From the NCBI GenBank assembly GCA_963922205.1, contig CAWUHX010000282.1, positions 372,001 to 436,000 of the forward strand: a DNA stretch of 64,000 nt, in the 5' to 3' direction. Shown here in pieces: positions 48,601 through 59,296 of the stretch. A program made the translations under genes and the position numbers. This stretch comes from Romanomermis culicivorax. Lineage: Eukaryota; Nematoda; Enoplea; Mermithida; Mermithidae. Every line of letters starts with the position of its first letter. The stretch's first letter is position 1. Under the pieces are notes generated by a model. It had not been told where the DNA came from and made no database searches. It worked only from the letters and a program-made list of their open reading frames with translations.

Positions 48601-51600
48601 TAAGTCCGACCAGTATTACGAAAGTTAAGCTAGAGCTTAAGCTGCAACTTAACGTGAAAAAGTTATGACTGGAGGGGTAGCTGTCTTGTTGGTATTTTAT
48701 GTTGTTATACGATAATGGCTGCTCGTTTGGCTTTATTGCTTGATGATGAAGAAATGGAAGGCGTCGAAGTGCCTGATTATGATGTAGACATGGGCCCTGA
48801 AAACGGAAGGACTTTTAGACAACATTTTTCATAATCAAAGCAAATGTATATGACTATAATAAATGCATTAATTTTGACTTTTCTTTAACCTTTCGGCTTT
48901 TAATTTCAAAACCTAAATCTCCCATTCAATTTTTTCAGTCTTTTTAGCAAGCATTAATCTTTTCAATGCTAATGTCTTCTTTTGCACCGGCAGCCTTTCC
49001 ATTCTGCTCCAATTTCGGCAATGCTACGAATCTGACTTGGAAACGACACTCGAGTTCTTGCCTGAGGGCTATTCCCTCTTCAGACCGATACAAATCCTGA
49101 GAAGCTAACACTACAGTTCGGGATTCACTCGATCTAAGCATAAACAAACCATGAATACCGTACATATACAATTGAGAAATATATCACAAATTTGCATACT
49201 AAAAAGTGGCAATCTTGAATTAAATTTAAAATATTTTGGTGCAGCAGAAAATCGATGCACATATGGCTGGAAAACTGACAGGGTCGATGAAGTGAGGCAA
49301 ACGCAAAATTTGCTGTCATGTTCCAACAATGTAAACAACATACTGTGGCACAGTTGATGCAAAGTTTATTCCATCTATTATGCCAAGAAAACTGTCCAGC
49401 TTTGTGTAAGCATTGGAAATATCCAGTAATGCATCAGGGATAACTGCCACCAGCGGATCACCTCCAGTGCCAGATGCCGACGTCTTTTGGTCATTTACAG
49501 ACGCTAATTTTCTGACGCTAATTTTTGTACACTTTTAATACATAATTATTTTGTTGAAAACAGGCTATAATATTTACTACAGTTTATTTTCCGCAACAGA
49601 AGATGGTTGTATAGAAGATAATTGTCGTATGCAAGATGCACAAACGGTCATGGAAGAAACATTTGAATTTTGAATATAATGATGTAAGAAACAGTTGAAT
49701 TTTGAATATACTGATCCTTATGTAACTCACTTTTCCGGGCAACGCAACGTGGTTAAAAATGTAGATTTACCCATGAAATTCATACCATTGGATGGCAGAT
49801 TAAGTACATCATCACACGGCTCCTATTACAACAATTTTTCTTCATTATTGGGTACTGAAATATCACCTAAATTATACAAAGCTTCCACGCAAGAAGCTTC
49901 GTTGGCTAACGCCTCTCGATAGAAACTGCGAGCTTTTTCGTAATCGCCGGTCGCAAAATAAACGTCGCCTTTGTTGACTAAAGCGTATGGATTGTAACGG
50001 TCGAAATTCAATGACTTATCGGCGTAAATTTCTGCTTCTTTCAGGTCTTCTTTCTTGGAAAAACATAAAATAATTTTGACTTTCCAAACAAATAAAGCCC
50101 AAAAGTATACAGTAACTGTTTGACGTCAACGAAATTTGCAAGAAATGTTATTTCAGTTTTTCAGGACATTATTATAGTCTGCTTTTCTTGAAATGCTTCC
50201 AAATAATAAACCTGGAAAGTAAGTACTATTTTATATTTTCTTTCAACCACAAATACAACCACAAATTTTTTTGAGTAAAAAATTTTTCAGTAAAAGGTTC
50301 ATGCACAAGATTTTAGTCACTGCAAATTTGCGTCATTTTTCATTTTAAAAGCATTTTATAAAAAACAGACTATAGATTCCTGTGGACGTTATATTGACCT
50401 TCAACGTTTACACTAAAATGTATACATTTATACAGCCAAAAAATGTATAACTGCCTGATACGTCAATAAAATTAACAAAAAGGTCAGAGTAAAGTACTGA
50501 TTCCAGAAATCACGAATTAGTTGCCGGCGTCAAACCTGTCACAGCGGAAATATCCATACCAAAATATTGAGGAACGTCAAGTTATTGGCTGCTATAGATG
50601 CGACTTTCGATTCTTTAGTTTCAAAGGATTTTAGAACCTCTGAAGCCTGAAAAATAATGCGAGTTTATCAGTAGATCGTAAAAACAGGGTTGCTGGAAAA
50701 TTTTCTACTGCAGTAATATCGCCTTGTTTCAAATATTGAACGGCTTTGTTGATTTCTAAATCGGTGGCCAATTCGGCGTAAGCGGATTGTTTGATAGAAT
50801 CGATACACCTAAAACATACTGTACAACGTTCTGCAATTATACAGCTAATTATATTCTAAAGGATCTGCAAATTGGCAAGAATATCAATTCACCGAAATTC
50901 ATTTGCTGCTGAGCTACATTCTTGGTCATTTTCTGCATGATGATTCTAGAAAAGCGTGCCTTAAAAGTTTGCAATGCTGCTTACGTTAGTCAGGTAGGAC
51001 TGAAAGTAAATGTCAGTGAGATTTTTTGGCGTGGTCAATTTTAGATTTTGGTTGGCCGCGGTTAATGACCAACCAGATTCGATCTTCTTTCCACGTCCCA
51101 ATCACTTAGTCTTCAAAATTTTATCAGAATAGAATAATTCAATTATTCACAGCAAATAATCAGCATTAATTAGTCGACTTTAATACCAAAGCATCAAAAA
51201 TGATGCGTAGAGACCCTGTCATACTTCACCGAGTCGTACCTCGCGGCGCCGCTTTTTCTATTTATACTAAAAAGCGGCAGCGTGTAGTGCTTGTCATACT
51301 TCATCGCCCAGCGCCGCTGCTTGACTTTCGGATTTTCCTTTCTGAACAAAGATGTTCTCAAAAACTTTGCAAGTACTCTTGTTTTTTATCGTTTTTGAAG
51401 CTGCCAATTGCACTTGGCTTATGCTTCGACATCAGGTCGTGCAAACGTGTTTACACCTACCTTGTATATTCATGATTTTTCCACATTCATTTTTCCATTG
51501 TAAATTATGTAATCACAACACAACTTATACTCTCTTTTTTCTGCAAATGCCTGTCAATGAAAAAGTGGAAAAAAGAAAGAAAAAAAACGATGTGTCGCAC

Positions 51601-54600
51601 GGGATTAAGGCTCATCTATACTTTTTTCGCTAAAAAACATACGCAAGCGATTTGCTCTTCAAGTATTGAAGCGATTTCAGTATATAATACATCGCAAGGT
51701 AGATATTGAAATTTCCGATCGAAAGATACCCAACACCTTCAACAAGTATCTGTTGAGCGTTTTAAATCCAGCTTTGACGCAAGAAACGTAAGAAACGCAA
51801 GATGCTTACAAAATAGCTGATTTCTGCCACACTATGCAAATTTTTTTTGCAAAATATACTTCACTGGATAGAACTCGTCAAGATCTTTCTTGCGCACAGA
51901 GAAAATGAGGGATTCGTTCCACTTTGATCGTTGCAATCACTTGCGACAGATTCTCGCGAAAAAAGTATAGATGGGCCTTTAGAATATTTTTGAGCCCGCT
52001 TAACTAATCTTCACCAATTTTTAACGTCAAAAATCCTACAGTAAAAGCTTTGTGTCAACGACTTTGAGGGCGATTCATTTTTTTGTCCATTTTTCAGCTT
52101 ACAAACATTTTATAGAACACTGATTATACATATTTTCAATCCTTATATAATTCTATTTCTGTAGACGTCATTAATAATACCCCTGGGATCAAATTACAGG
52201 AAAAACCTAACTGGAAAAATTTCCGAGTACATCTACAAAACTGGGGCAAAAAGGGCTTTACGATAATTATAATAAATTAATATTCAAATCAGTTCATATA
52301 TAAAAAATAAAATATTACCATGCATTACCATGCGAGGTTAACCGTAAAAAATTTTTCGCAGCAGAAAGAAACATTTAATCATTCTTAATAATTGACATTC
52401 ATGCAATATTTGTCATTCATGAATTTTTCAGAATCTAGGATGAATTTCTCATCAAGAGGCATGATAAAAAAATATCTGAAAAGTTTCATGATTCACAATT
52501 AATGTAAAAATATAATTGAACTACATTACAGATGTCATAGTATGCAATGATATGTTATAACAACAATATATTATGACTTTATAAGACATGGGTTGTTCGA
52601 AAATTTCGTTTGAGTTGAACTATGAACACAAAAATTAGGAAAATGTACTTCGAAGGCGGCGCCGCGTGGCAGCCGCGCGGTGCCGCCTTTTAGTATGAAT
52701 AGGAAAAGCGGTACCGGGCTGAAGAATGACAGAGCCTTAAGAAAACCAACAATTACAATTAAGCTTAAAATAGGTAGCTTTTTAAATTAAAAAATGAAAA
52801 TTATTACTTTCTTGTTTAGTGTATTCAGCTTTAAACGATCCGCTGTTATAGACCATTTTGTACACAGATGATTGATGTGATATTTCACATCAAAATAAAA
52901 TTAAATTAAAATTAATCGTTAAATTTTATCAGAGTCAAAGTATCAGAAAAATAAAATCCTCGCATCCATGATTTTTAGAAATTTGTAGTGAATCGTCTTT
53001 TGTGCGATTTTTTAATTTTTTACCTTAATTCTTCGTGTGATACAAACGTCTATTTCAGGCCCGTTTTTGTATAAATGAAAGTCACCTTTTCTTATCGTTT
53101 TAAGTAAAGAATTCGCGTTCAAATAGTTTTGTCTTCATGTGTTTATTCATTTGTGGTCCGGTATTCGTTTTGGCGCTTGTAGAGAAAGTGTTTTTCGAAG
53201 TTTGTGAACGTTTGCTTTGTCCAAGTGTTCTAGCTGTTGCGACTTGGTAGAAAACAGTAGCCGGCAAAAGTTTACTGTAGTAGCCGGCGAAAGTTTACTG
53301 TATATCTGTAAAACGGCGGCGAAAGTTTACTGTATTTTATGATTTTTTGTCCGTCGTCGAATAAATTCTGCGCCGAATTACACGGACCGGACTTGAGGGT
53401 GTCGGGCTGCGACGGCAATATATGTGATTCATGCAGCATCAATCGATAAAAATGGATAAAGATTATTGATTAAAGCTGTATAAAGTATGGCATGCCAGTA
53501 GTTGTAGCCTGCTGCCTTAGTCCTTGACCTTGTGCAGCACTGTGTTTATAGTGAGGGAGCTTTGCTCTGGTCTTCAGCCCGGGTTATACTATTCCGCCGG
53601 CTACCCAAACCCTCCTCGCGATACTGTTTTATGTTTTTTTAGTTTTCATATTGAAGTATTTCCAAATACTAGTTATACTTATATTGTTATTTTTAGTATT
53701 TTTGAATATTTCGTCTTTTCATAGTTTTTCGTTCTTTTAATATTTTTCAAATTATTATTGAAGCATAGTCTTTTTCGTTTTTTCGCGGGAGACTTGATTA
53801 ATGTATAAATTCAGATATCGGTTTTTGAACCGAGATTCTGATTTGACGTCAGCAATCTAGCATAATATCAAGCAAGTGACCGTATAACATTTTTCAGTGT
53901 GACATATGTATGACCCCTGCATAAATGTCTTGTCTTACCAAGTGAATCCATCAGAAAAATTTGACGCGACATGAGTCGAAATCAGTTTTGCAGCCATTAA
54001 AATGCAACGTTCGGCTTCTTGTTTTTTGGCTTTTTCCCATTGCCTCAAATTATCGTTTTTTATAGCTTCGACAACCAAAATTTCACGCGGGTCATTCTAG
54101 AAAACGATTGTACTTGGTCATTCTTCGGCGGTAAACTTGACTAGTTTACTGCAGCTCACGGAATGCAAAACATATTTATCTTCGTCTTCTATTCCCAAAT
54201 GTATGTCCAACATACGTTGAAAAGCTTCTTTCATTTTTTCCCGATCGTCTAAGATATTGGCGCAAATTACCATATTCATAGCCGGTTTGAAATCCGGTTT
54301 TTCTTCCATACAATTTTCGAAAGATGATAAAGCTTCGTCGTATTTGTTCATTTTGACGAAAACTAGTCCGATGTTGTTCATAATTTTGATTCTGATCAAC
54401 AAAAAGTTTGTAATATAAAGAAAATCTATATCAGATTCGGGTCGGATTATAATTTCTGAATGTAACATATGATTTGGATGTGGATATCAGCTTGAGAAAT
54501 TAAATCGGACTGGATTTTGAATCAAAGTCTGAAACCTGAAAAATATTCCTAAATAAGTCGTGTTTATTTAATTTTCTAAAATATTTTGTTCTAATTTTGG

Positions 54601-54903
54601 TATGCTCTGACCGAAAACGAATATCCAAAGTTGGAACCGATCAGAATTATTGGCGTTTTGTTCGAATCCATACTACGCACCGCCTCGTCAAATATCGTAT
54701 TATAACCAAAGTTCAGAATCAAAAATTTTCCCAATTGCCCGGTACCATTACCAGAACCGTATTTTTCAAAGTAGATTTGCATATTTACCTGGTTTCTTTT
54801 TGCATATGAGTAACTTGATCCAATGCTTTTCTGTAAGATTTCAAAGCTTCTTCGTATTCTTTTTTCACGAAATAGATGTTACCAATATTGACTCTCAATT
54901 TAC
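42634..54903 (-). CDS. IFT88: Intraflagellar transport protein 88 (IFT88/OSM-5), 14 C-terminal exons
   Basis: IFT88 is a TPR-rich subunit of the IFT-B core, which carries cargo from the basal body into cilia with kinesin-II. Exons, 5' to 3': 54789-54903, 54160-54391, 53939-54096, 50709-50808, 50560-50646, 49867-50053, 47837-47945, 47748-47786, 47546-47657, 47379-47494, 46553-46671, 46354-46494, 46203-46286, 42634-42788. All introns are GT-AG and every junction is phase-consistent, giving about 584 codons without a stop. Landmarks are [85 protein letters not shown] and the acidic end [15 protein letters not shown], matching the order in animal IFT88. The linker before the tail is Ser/Gly/Arg-rich. 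The first visible exon starts in phase 1, so upstream exons exist but were not found between 54.9 and 64 kb. Introns range from 67 bp to 3.4 kb and host several transposons. Confidence 0.93.
43513..44486. mobile_element. Element with 185-bp inverted repeats in the last IFT88 intron
   Basis: The arms 43513-43696 and 44302-44486 are inverted, near-identical copies beginning AAAATGC(T/C)CCGATGG, so the interval could fold into a long hairpin with a 605-bp loop. Both flanks contain CAAA(A)CTAGT, but not directly abutting on the left, so I cannot give a target duplication. The loop has no coding sequence. The open frames starting MRIWIKVG and MRIWVKVG are the same arm read twice. The right arm directly abuts copy B of the dispersed repeat. 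Confidence 0.65.
44493..45569. repeat. Dispersed repeat, copy B (lacks the Foldback insertion)
   Basis: From AGTCCACCTATTTTTAGTGG to GCCACCTATGAT it matches 16109-18018 in the same orientation. At the position where copy A holds the 1070-bp Foldback element, copy B reads straight through GGGCCTCAGACATGCATG. Between 44690 and 45060 it contains three to four degenerate 90-bp-scale units with GTTTACAC... TTTTGTGT... AAATTCCCC, of which copy A keeps fewer. It lies in the 3.4-kb IFT88 intron. Confidence 0.7.
48425..48660. repeat. Cluster of TTAAGCTGGAGCTTAAG-type palindromes
   Basis: The words AAGCTGGAGCTT, AAGCTCCAGCT, AAGCTGCAGCT and AAGCTAGAGCTTAAG are repeated in both orientations over about 230 bp within an IFT88 intron, directly upstream of the short frame at 48715. 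This could be the terminal region of a DNA transposon or an eroded foldback. Confidence 0.5.
48715..48834 (+). pseudogene. Short 39-codon frame, perhaps a truncated transposon protein
   Basis: An ATG at 48715 opens a 39-residue acidic frame ([16 protein letters not shown]..., ending RQHFS) closed by TAA, lying antisense inside an IFT88 intron next to the palindrome cluster at 48425-48660. The residue mix looks protein-like, but nothing continues it. I cannot assign a family. Confidence 0.25.
48944..49531 (-). CDS. Possible nested gene of unknown function in an IFT88 intron (two exons)
   Basis: Exon a (49344-49531) reads [14 protein letters not shown]... and ends before GTATGT. Exon b (48944-49133) begins after ATGCTTAG and reads [20 protein letters not shown]..., ending KINAC and TAA. 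The junction is phase-consistent (two bases plus one), giving about 125 codons with balanced, protein-like composition, including [18 protein letters not shown] and [19 protein letters not shown]. The acceptor of exon a lacks a pyrimidine tract and no start codon is seen, so upstream exons or a pseudogene are possible. It lies on the same strand as IFT88, between IFT88 exons 49867-50053 and 47837-47945, and cannot join them in the TPR frame. Confidence 0.4.
51211..52737. mobile_element. Harbinger-like non-autonomous element (1527 bp) in an IFT88 intron
   Basis: The left end AGACCCTGTCATACTTCA and the right end (inward reading AGGCTCTGTCATTCTTCA) are inverted, and the arms continue with CTATTTATACTAAAA / CTATTCATACTAAAA and GC-rich GGCGGCGCCGC-type blocks for about 100 bp. 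The flanks TAG (51208-51210) and TAA (52738-52740) fit a 3-bp TWA-type duplication with one change. The left arm contains a second tandem copy of GTCATACTTCA (about 51293). A smaller MITE is nested inside. No transposase is found. Confidence 0.65.
51608..51978. mobile_element. Tourist-like MITE nested in the larger element (371 bp)
   Basis: The left end AGGCTCATCTATACTTTTTT and the right end (inward AGGCCCATCTATACTTTTTT) form a 20-bp-plus TIR with one mismatch. The perfect 3-bp duplication TTA lies at 51605-51607 and 51979-51981, as in PIF/Harbinger-derived MITEs. It lies wholly within the 51211-52737 element, so it inserted later. It has no ORF. Confidence 0.8.
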
Positions 54904-55958
54904 CTAAAAGTTGTAATATTTGATGCTGATGAAAGTAGAAAATTCTGAATCATGTTTCAGACACTAGTCTGATCACATAATCTCTTGGTTGCAGCCAGTT
55001 TTTTCAAAGTTCAATTCAAATTTGGATCATACGAAAATACTGCATGGATTGCAGAATTTTTTTAGCACGTGGATTCCGTCCACTTGAATAGATTCGGATA
55101 AATTCCAAGTTTTTTCCCTTTTTGGTTTATTTTGCTTTCTTAGGATTCTCCCCTAGCAGCCTCACTACTGCAATTAGAGCAATAAAGCATCTATCGACGC
55201 GAAAATTCACAGTCCGTTCAACTTCTATATCAAGTAAACGATTCTGTGATCGAAAATTTCAGTCAACTAGACTGTCCGAAAAATTGGTTGCTAAAAACAC
55301 TTATAACACTTTATACAGCCCAACTGCAGTATTCGTATCTTGTTGTTCCTCAGACCCACTCTAGTTCTCCCTCTGTGTTTTCATACAAATAGCTACATTA
55401 TACCTTAGTTGTACTCCAATTTTGCTCCAGTAAACTATTGCTTTTTCCAAAGAAAATTGAACAATCTAAACAGCAAACATGACCAAATAAGTTTTTTGCA
55501 GATAACTTTCAGTTGAAAGTTTATTTATAAGTAGAGCTGTCAATTCTTAAGATAATCAATGAAAACTAGAAAATGCAATAATATATCAATAAACCCCGCC
55601 TCTGTATGAGGATTTCAAAGAGAAACGACCTTCTGATATTATGATACTACAGCAGCGTTTTTTTGTGCACGGACATTTGTGCCAATTGGCACAAGAGGCC
55701 AAAAAAAATTTTCCTACTAGAAACATATACTGAAAACTGTGGAAAGATTTTAGGCCAAATGTTTGATAAAAACATAAATTAGAGCTAAGTTTAACTGCAT
55801 TATATTTTTCTAAAAATCTTGCGTAGCCTAACCTATTTTTCAGCTAATTGTAAGGTTTGTCAATTTTTAGGTCAATGGAAAATACAGGTTACTGTAGCTG
55901 AATAACCTGCAGATCGGACTGAATACTAAACGTTTTTGAGTTATTCTATCTTCTTCAG
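54904..55958. other. No exon identified upstream of the first visible IFT88 exon
   Basis: IFT88 must continue upstream (minus strand) because its first visible exon opens in phase 1, but I found no TPR-like exon here. It is AT-rich DNA with scattered frames. A short exon could have been missed by eye. Confidence 0.4.
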
Positions 55959-56157
55959 AATCGTCAACGAAAACGTCAACGGATGGGCGGCAACGGCGAC
56001 GATTAGGAAAACGCCAAGGTAATTTTAAAAGGAAAATCTTAGTCTCTAACGAAATTATGTTTCTTCCAGCTTCCAATGGTTGCAAAAGCCGGATGGAACA
56101 ATCGACGTTTTATCCAGCGACCCTACGATGATGGTGAAGAGCAGAGAAAGCAGATAA
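55959..56157 (+). CDS. Possible 3' end of a plus-strand gene (two short exons)
   Basis: Exon 55959-56018 follows TTCTTCAG and precedes GTAATT. Exon 56070-56157 follows TTTCTTCCAG. Joined in phase they read ...NGWAATATIRKTP and SFQWLQKPDGTIDVLSSD..., ending in TAA (56155-56157), with AATAAA at 56170-56175. The splice sites fit only this strand. A second frame also stays open across the junction, so the coding frame is not certain. Upstream exons were not found and the product is unknown. Confidence 0.35.
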
Positions 56158-56819
56158 GCCAAATTTATTAATAAAATAGTGAAGTGATTTTAACATACAA
56201 AACAAGCGTTTATATACAAAGAAAAAGACATAAAAAAAGACATAAAAACTAAGTATTAACGTCATAGTTTCATATAATGTTAGATCATAATCTTAATAAG
56301 CATAGTCGTATAAAAATAAAAAAGTTAGGTGACGTAAACGAAGAATCTTGGCACAATGTCTACAGTAGGATTGGATAATGTAGGTTTGCCTGACATAAGC
56401 CCGACGGTGAAGGTATCGCCGTTTACTGTAGGTTGCTCAACGGCAATCATTATTGATTGATTGGCGGCACTCCCACATTCTTCCGGCGCTGATGAAAAGG
56501 CTGTCCCCAGCCTCGTTTGACAAGATTTGGATGGCGAATCGGCGGCGAAATCGAGGGCGGATTTTTTGGGTAAGTGTTTTTATTGCGATAAACAAAAATT
56601 TGTTCTCTCTTTTTCCTCCAATCCTCAAATTTTTTCGTTATAATTTTCTTCGCTCTTTTTTTTGTGTCTTCCATTTTCTCCAACTTTATGTTCTGGTTTT
56701 TCTTTATGATTTTCCCTGTTCTGTTTTATAATGTTCCCATTTCCCATAGATTTAAATTTTACGAATTTGGAAATAACCAAAAATTAAGACGGTGTGTTCG
56801 GTTGTGTTTTTTTTCATAT

Positions 56820-57022
56820 ATATACAACGCAACAAATGGACAAAAATCGACGAAAATTCAACGAAAAAGGACGACGGATGCGACGATATTGCAAAGTTGG
56901 CGACAGTTCAATGACGGAGGCGACGAAAATTTGGAACAAAGCGACGACAGTGAATTAATCGATGGTGACAACGATTTTGAAACGACGATTTGGGGACGAG
57001 GACGACGAACGATGCGGTTCTC
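56820..57022 (+). CDS. Possible acidic exon of unknown gene
   Basis: An open stretch reads ...ILQSWRQFNDGGDENLEQ, then DDSELIDGDNDFETTIWG, and stops at a good donor (C|GTAAGTAT at 57023). Another GTAAGTG donor follows an open plus-strand stretch at about 56572. The acidic protein-like composition argues for coding, but I could not find a confident acceptor or the next exon. It may belong with 55959-56157 or be part of a decayed repeat. Confidence 0.25.
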
Positions 57023-57089
57023 GTAAGTATATTGCAAAATTTTGGCCATTAGGGCATCAATTTTGTTTGGGTAATAACCGGGGGTCGCG

Positions 57090-57731
57090 TCACAATTGGA
57101 TTCGTAAGTGGATGCTTTGATGTTCGACTAATTCTTTGGCGGCGGGCATCATTTCAGTATAATATGGCAGCATATAGCAGACAATGAAAGCGGCCATCGA
57201 TTCTGTAAATGGCTCCCGGGGATAAATCGTAGGTAGAGATTGGGTCTGCGGTGAAATGGTTTTAGGCCTCTTTGATGTTGACTTTATCCGCAGATGATGT
57301 TGAGGGAACTTGAGAAGCAACCATAGGGCAACCGCGGGAGTCGGTGCGACTTTGATTAAGCTATTATTAATCGAATCGGGAATATTTGACAATGGAGGCA
57401 ATTTACCTGTGGCGTTTGCCATCATTAAACTGAAAGCTTTCAATCGTGTATTTTGCGTCCATGAGGGTATAACTGATTGCAAGAAAGATTCAGGTGTTAG
57501 ATTGATCAAATAATGTTCATTCGTCGATACATGGGCGTGAGGAGGAATCATTGGGACATTACCTCCTGAGGCATCGCTCATCGATGGCGGCAGTTTTGGT
57601 TTGAAAATATTCGGCGTTCCGGTTGTTATTTGGACGAATTTTCTGTTTTCTTCGACAACAAATGGGGTGGTTGTTGTAAAGCGTCGCCTAATCGAGAAGT
57701 TTTTGAATGTTTTTGACCGGCGATCAATTTT
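57090..57731 (-). CDS. Unknown 214-codon open frame next to element 2
   Basis: The frame is open from a TAG at 57732 to a stop at 57090; the first ATG is at 57581. It includes TTTTPFVVEENRKFVQITTG, then YLINLTPESFLQSVIPSW, a Leu-rich segment VALWLLLKFP, and FTESMAAFIVCYMLPYY. Length and composition suggest real or former coding. A second minus-strand frame with protein-like texture (57743-57931, ending LYEEFKRNCASHIPRI) lies just upstream in another frame. I recognise no family. It lies downstream of element 2 integrase on the same strand, so it could be a 3' gene of that element, part of its LTR, or an independent gene. Confidence 0.35.
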   Translation of the reverse strand, partial: KIDRRSKTFKNFSIRRRFTTTTPFVVEENRKFVQITTGTPNIFKPKLPPSMSDASGGNVPMIPPHAHVSTNEHYLINLTPESFLQSVIPSWTQNTRLKAFSLMMANATGKLPPLSNIPDSINNSLIKVAPTPAVALWLLLKFPQHHLRIKSTSKRPKTISPQTQSLPTIYPREPFTESMAAFIVCYMLPYYTEMMPAAKELVEHQSIHLRIQL

Positions 57732-58191
57732 CTATGACTCGCTTAGATTCGTGGGATATGGGAGGCGCAATTTCGCTTAAATTCTTCGTATAACGTTGGG
57801 TTCTCTAGATGAATGGTTGACAACAATAATTTGTCTATTTTAGCCGGCGCCTGAGATTCTTGTTTTATCGGCCGAAAACGATTCTTGTATTGACAGTCAA
57901 GTTTGTAGATGACGAAGTGATCATCGTTCAACAGCTATCGTCGTCGTAATTTTCGCGAAAGGCATATCTTCAGATGTAGAAATTAGTTAATAACGGAGTA
58001 TAAATGAATACACAAATAACAATTTACCGAAAAAGAATATATAGAAAAATACTTTGATGAAAGAATATAAAAATATTTAAGCGGCGGAGTACACAACTGA
58101 ATAAAAGAATAAAAATGAGCCTCCTCAATAACTTATATAGAAAGATAATATGTGTTATATACAAGTATTTATCTATTTTGTTTTTCTTTCT

Positions 58192-59296
58192 TCACATGGA
58201 CAAACATGTAGATAAGAGTTCTGGAGACTGGTCTGATGATACGATCAAAGCCTGAGTCATGGACAAATGGTCGTCCATTTTTTTCTTTTTCAACATATTG
58301 AAATGTATTTTTTCGTGCGGGCGGCTCGGATTTTCTTTCAATTGCAGTAAATAAGTTGGATGTTTCTTTTCAATAATGACGTAGGGTCCTGTCCAGGGAA
58401 AAGTAAATTTACGTGAGTGTTTTTGCTTCACCACTGGACTATACTTAAAAACTTCTTCTCCTACTGTGAATTCTTCTCCATGTTCCTTTTTTATCGTATG
58501 CAATTTTCTGAGCGTTCTGTGCAATTTTTATGTTTTCTTTGGCAGATTGCCAGGCGTCGGACAAAAGATGCTGGATGTTGTCGCCAAAGTCGTCAACGTC
58601 GATTCGATAGAAAGCCGGCGAGAAATGAAGAGCGGCGTCAATCGGCAGATTTGGATGGCGGCCAAAAAGAAGAAAAAATGGTGAGTATTTCCTTGACTTC
58701 TGTGTGGCCGTGTTGTAGGCAAAACACGCATAAGGCAAATAGGAATCCCAATCGTTGTGTTTTTTATTGATGTACATCGAGATAATTGTAGCCAACGTTT
58801 TATTGAATCTCTCCACTAGTCCGTCTGTTTGTGGGTGGTAGGGACTCATGTTTATTTTTCTTGTTGCACATATTTCACAAATGCGTAACATTAGATCAGA
58901 TAAGAAATTCGTTCCTCTATCTGAAAGTAACGTTAGTGGCGCACCAAAATGTAGCACTATTTCCGTCATAAAGGCTTGTGAAACTTTTTCTGTCCTAGTT
59001 TCTGGTAGAGCTACGGCCGTCACATACTTCATTAAATATTCACTGAACACAATGACGTATTTATTTCCATTTTCGCTCATAGGCAAAGGACCTAAAATAT
59101 CCATAGCCACTCTGTCAAATGGACCTGTGACTGGTATAGGCAATAGGGCGGCGCAATTTCTTTTTGTGGATGTTTTTCTCATACTGCAACTGATACAATT
59201 TAAGCAATGTTCTCGTACGTCGCGGTATACTGTAGGCCAGTGGTAGCGTAGGCGAATTTTTCGTAAAACCAAAGTGTCCAGAAAAAACGTCATCAT
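58192..59296 (-). pseudogene. Element 2 integrase (two frames)
   Basis: 58445-59296 carries the zinc-finger cysteines (CISC), and the catalytic core with Asp in AMDILGPLP, Asp in LSDRGTNF and Glu in DGLVERFNKTL, followed by YNTATQKS and FLLFGRHP typical of Ty3/gypsy integrases. A one-base frame change at an A-run near 58490 shifts to 58192-58524, which holds the C-terminal domain with a WTGPYVIIEK block. Another frame change near 59255 separates it from RNase H. All DDE residues persist. Catalyses cDNA insertion when intact. Confidence 0.85.

Noticed and set aside
49695-49922. Plus-strand 75-codon frame
   Set aside because: It overlaps IFT88 exon 49867-50053 on the opposite strand and shows no motif.
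54591-54782. Minus-strand 63-codon frame between two IFT88 exons
   Set aside because: It lies in the intron between 54789-54903 and 54160-54391; the two exons join in phase without it.
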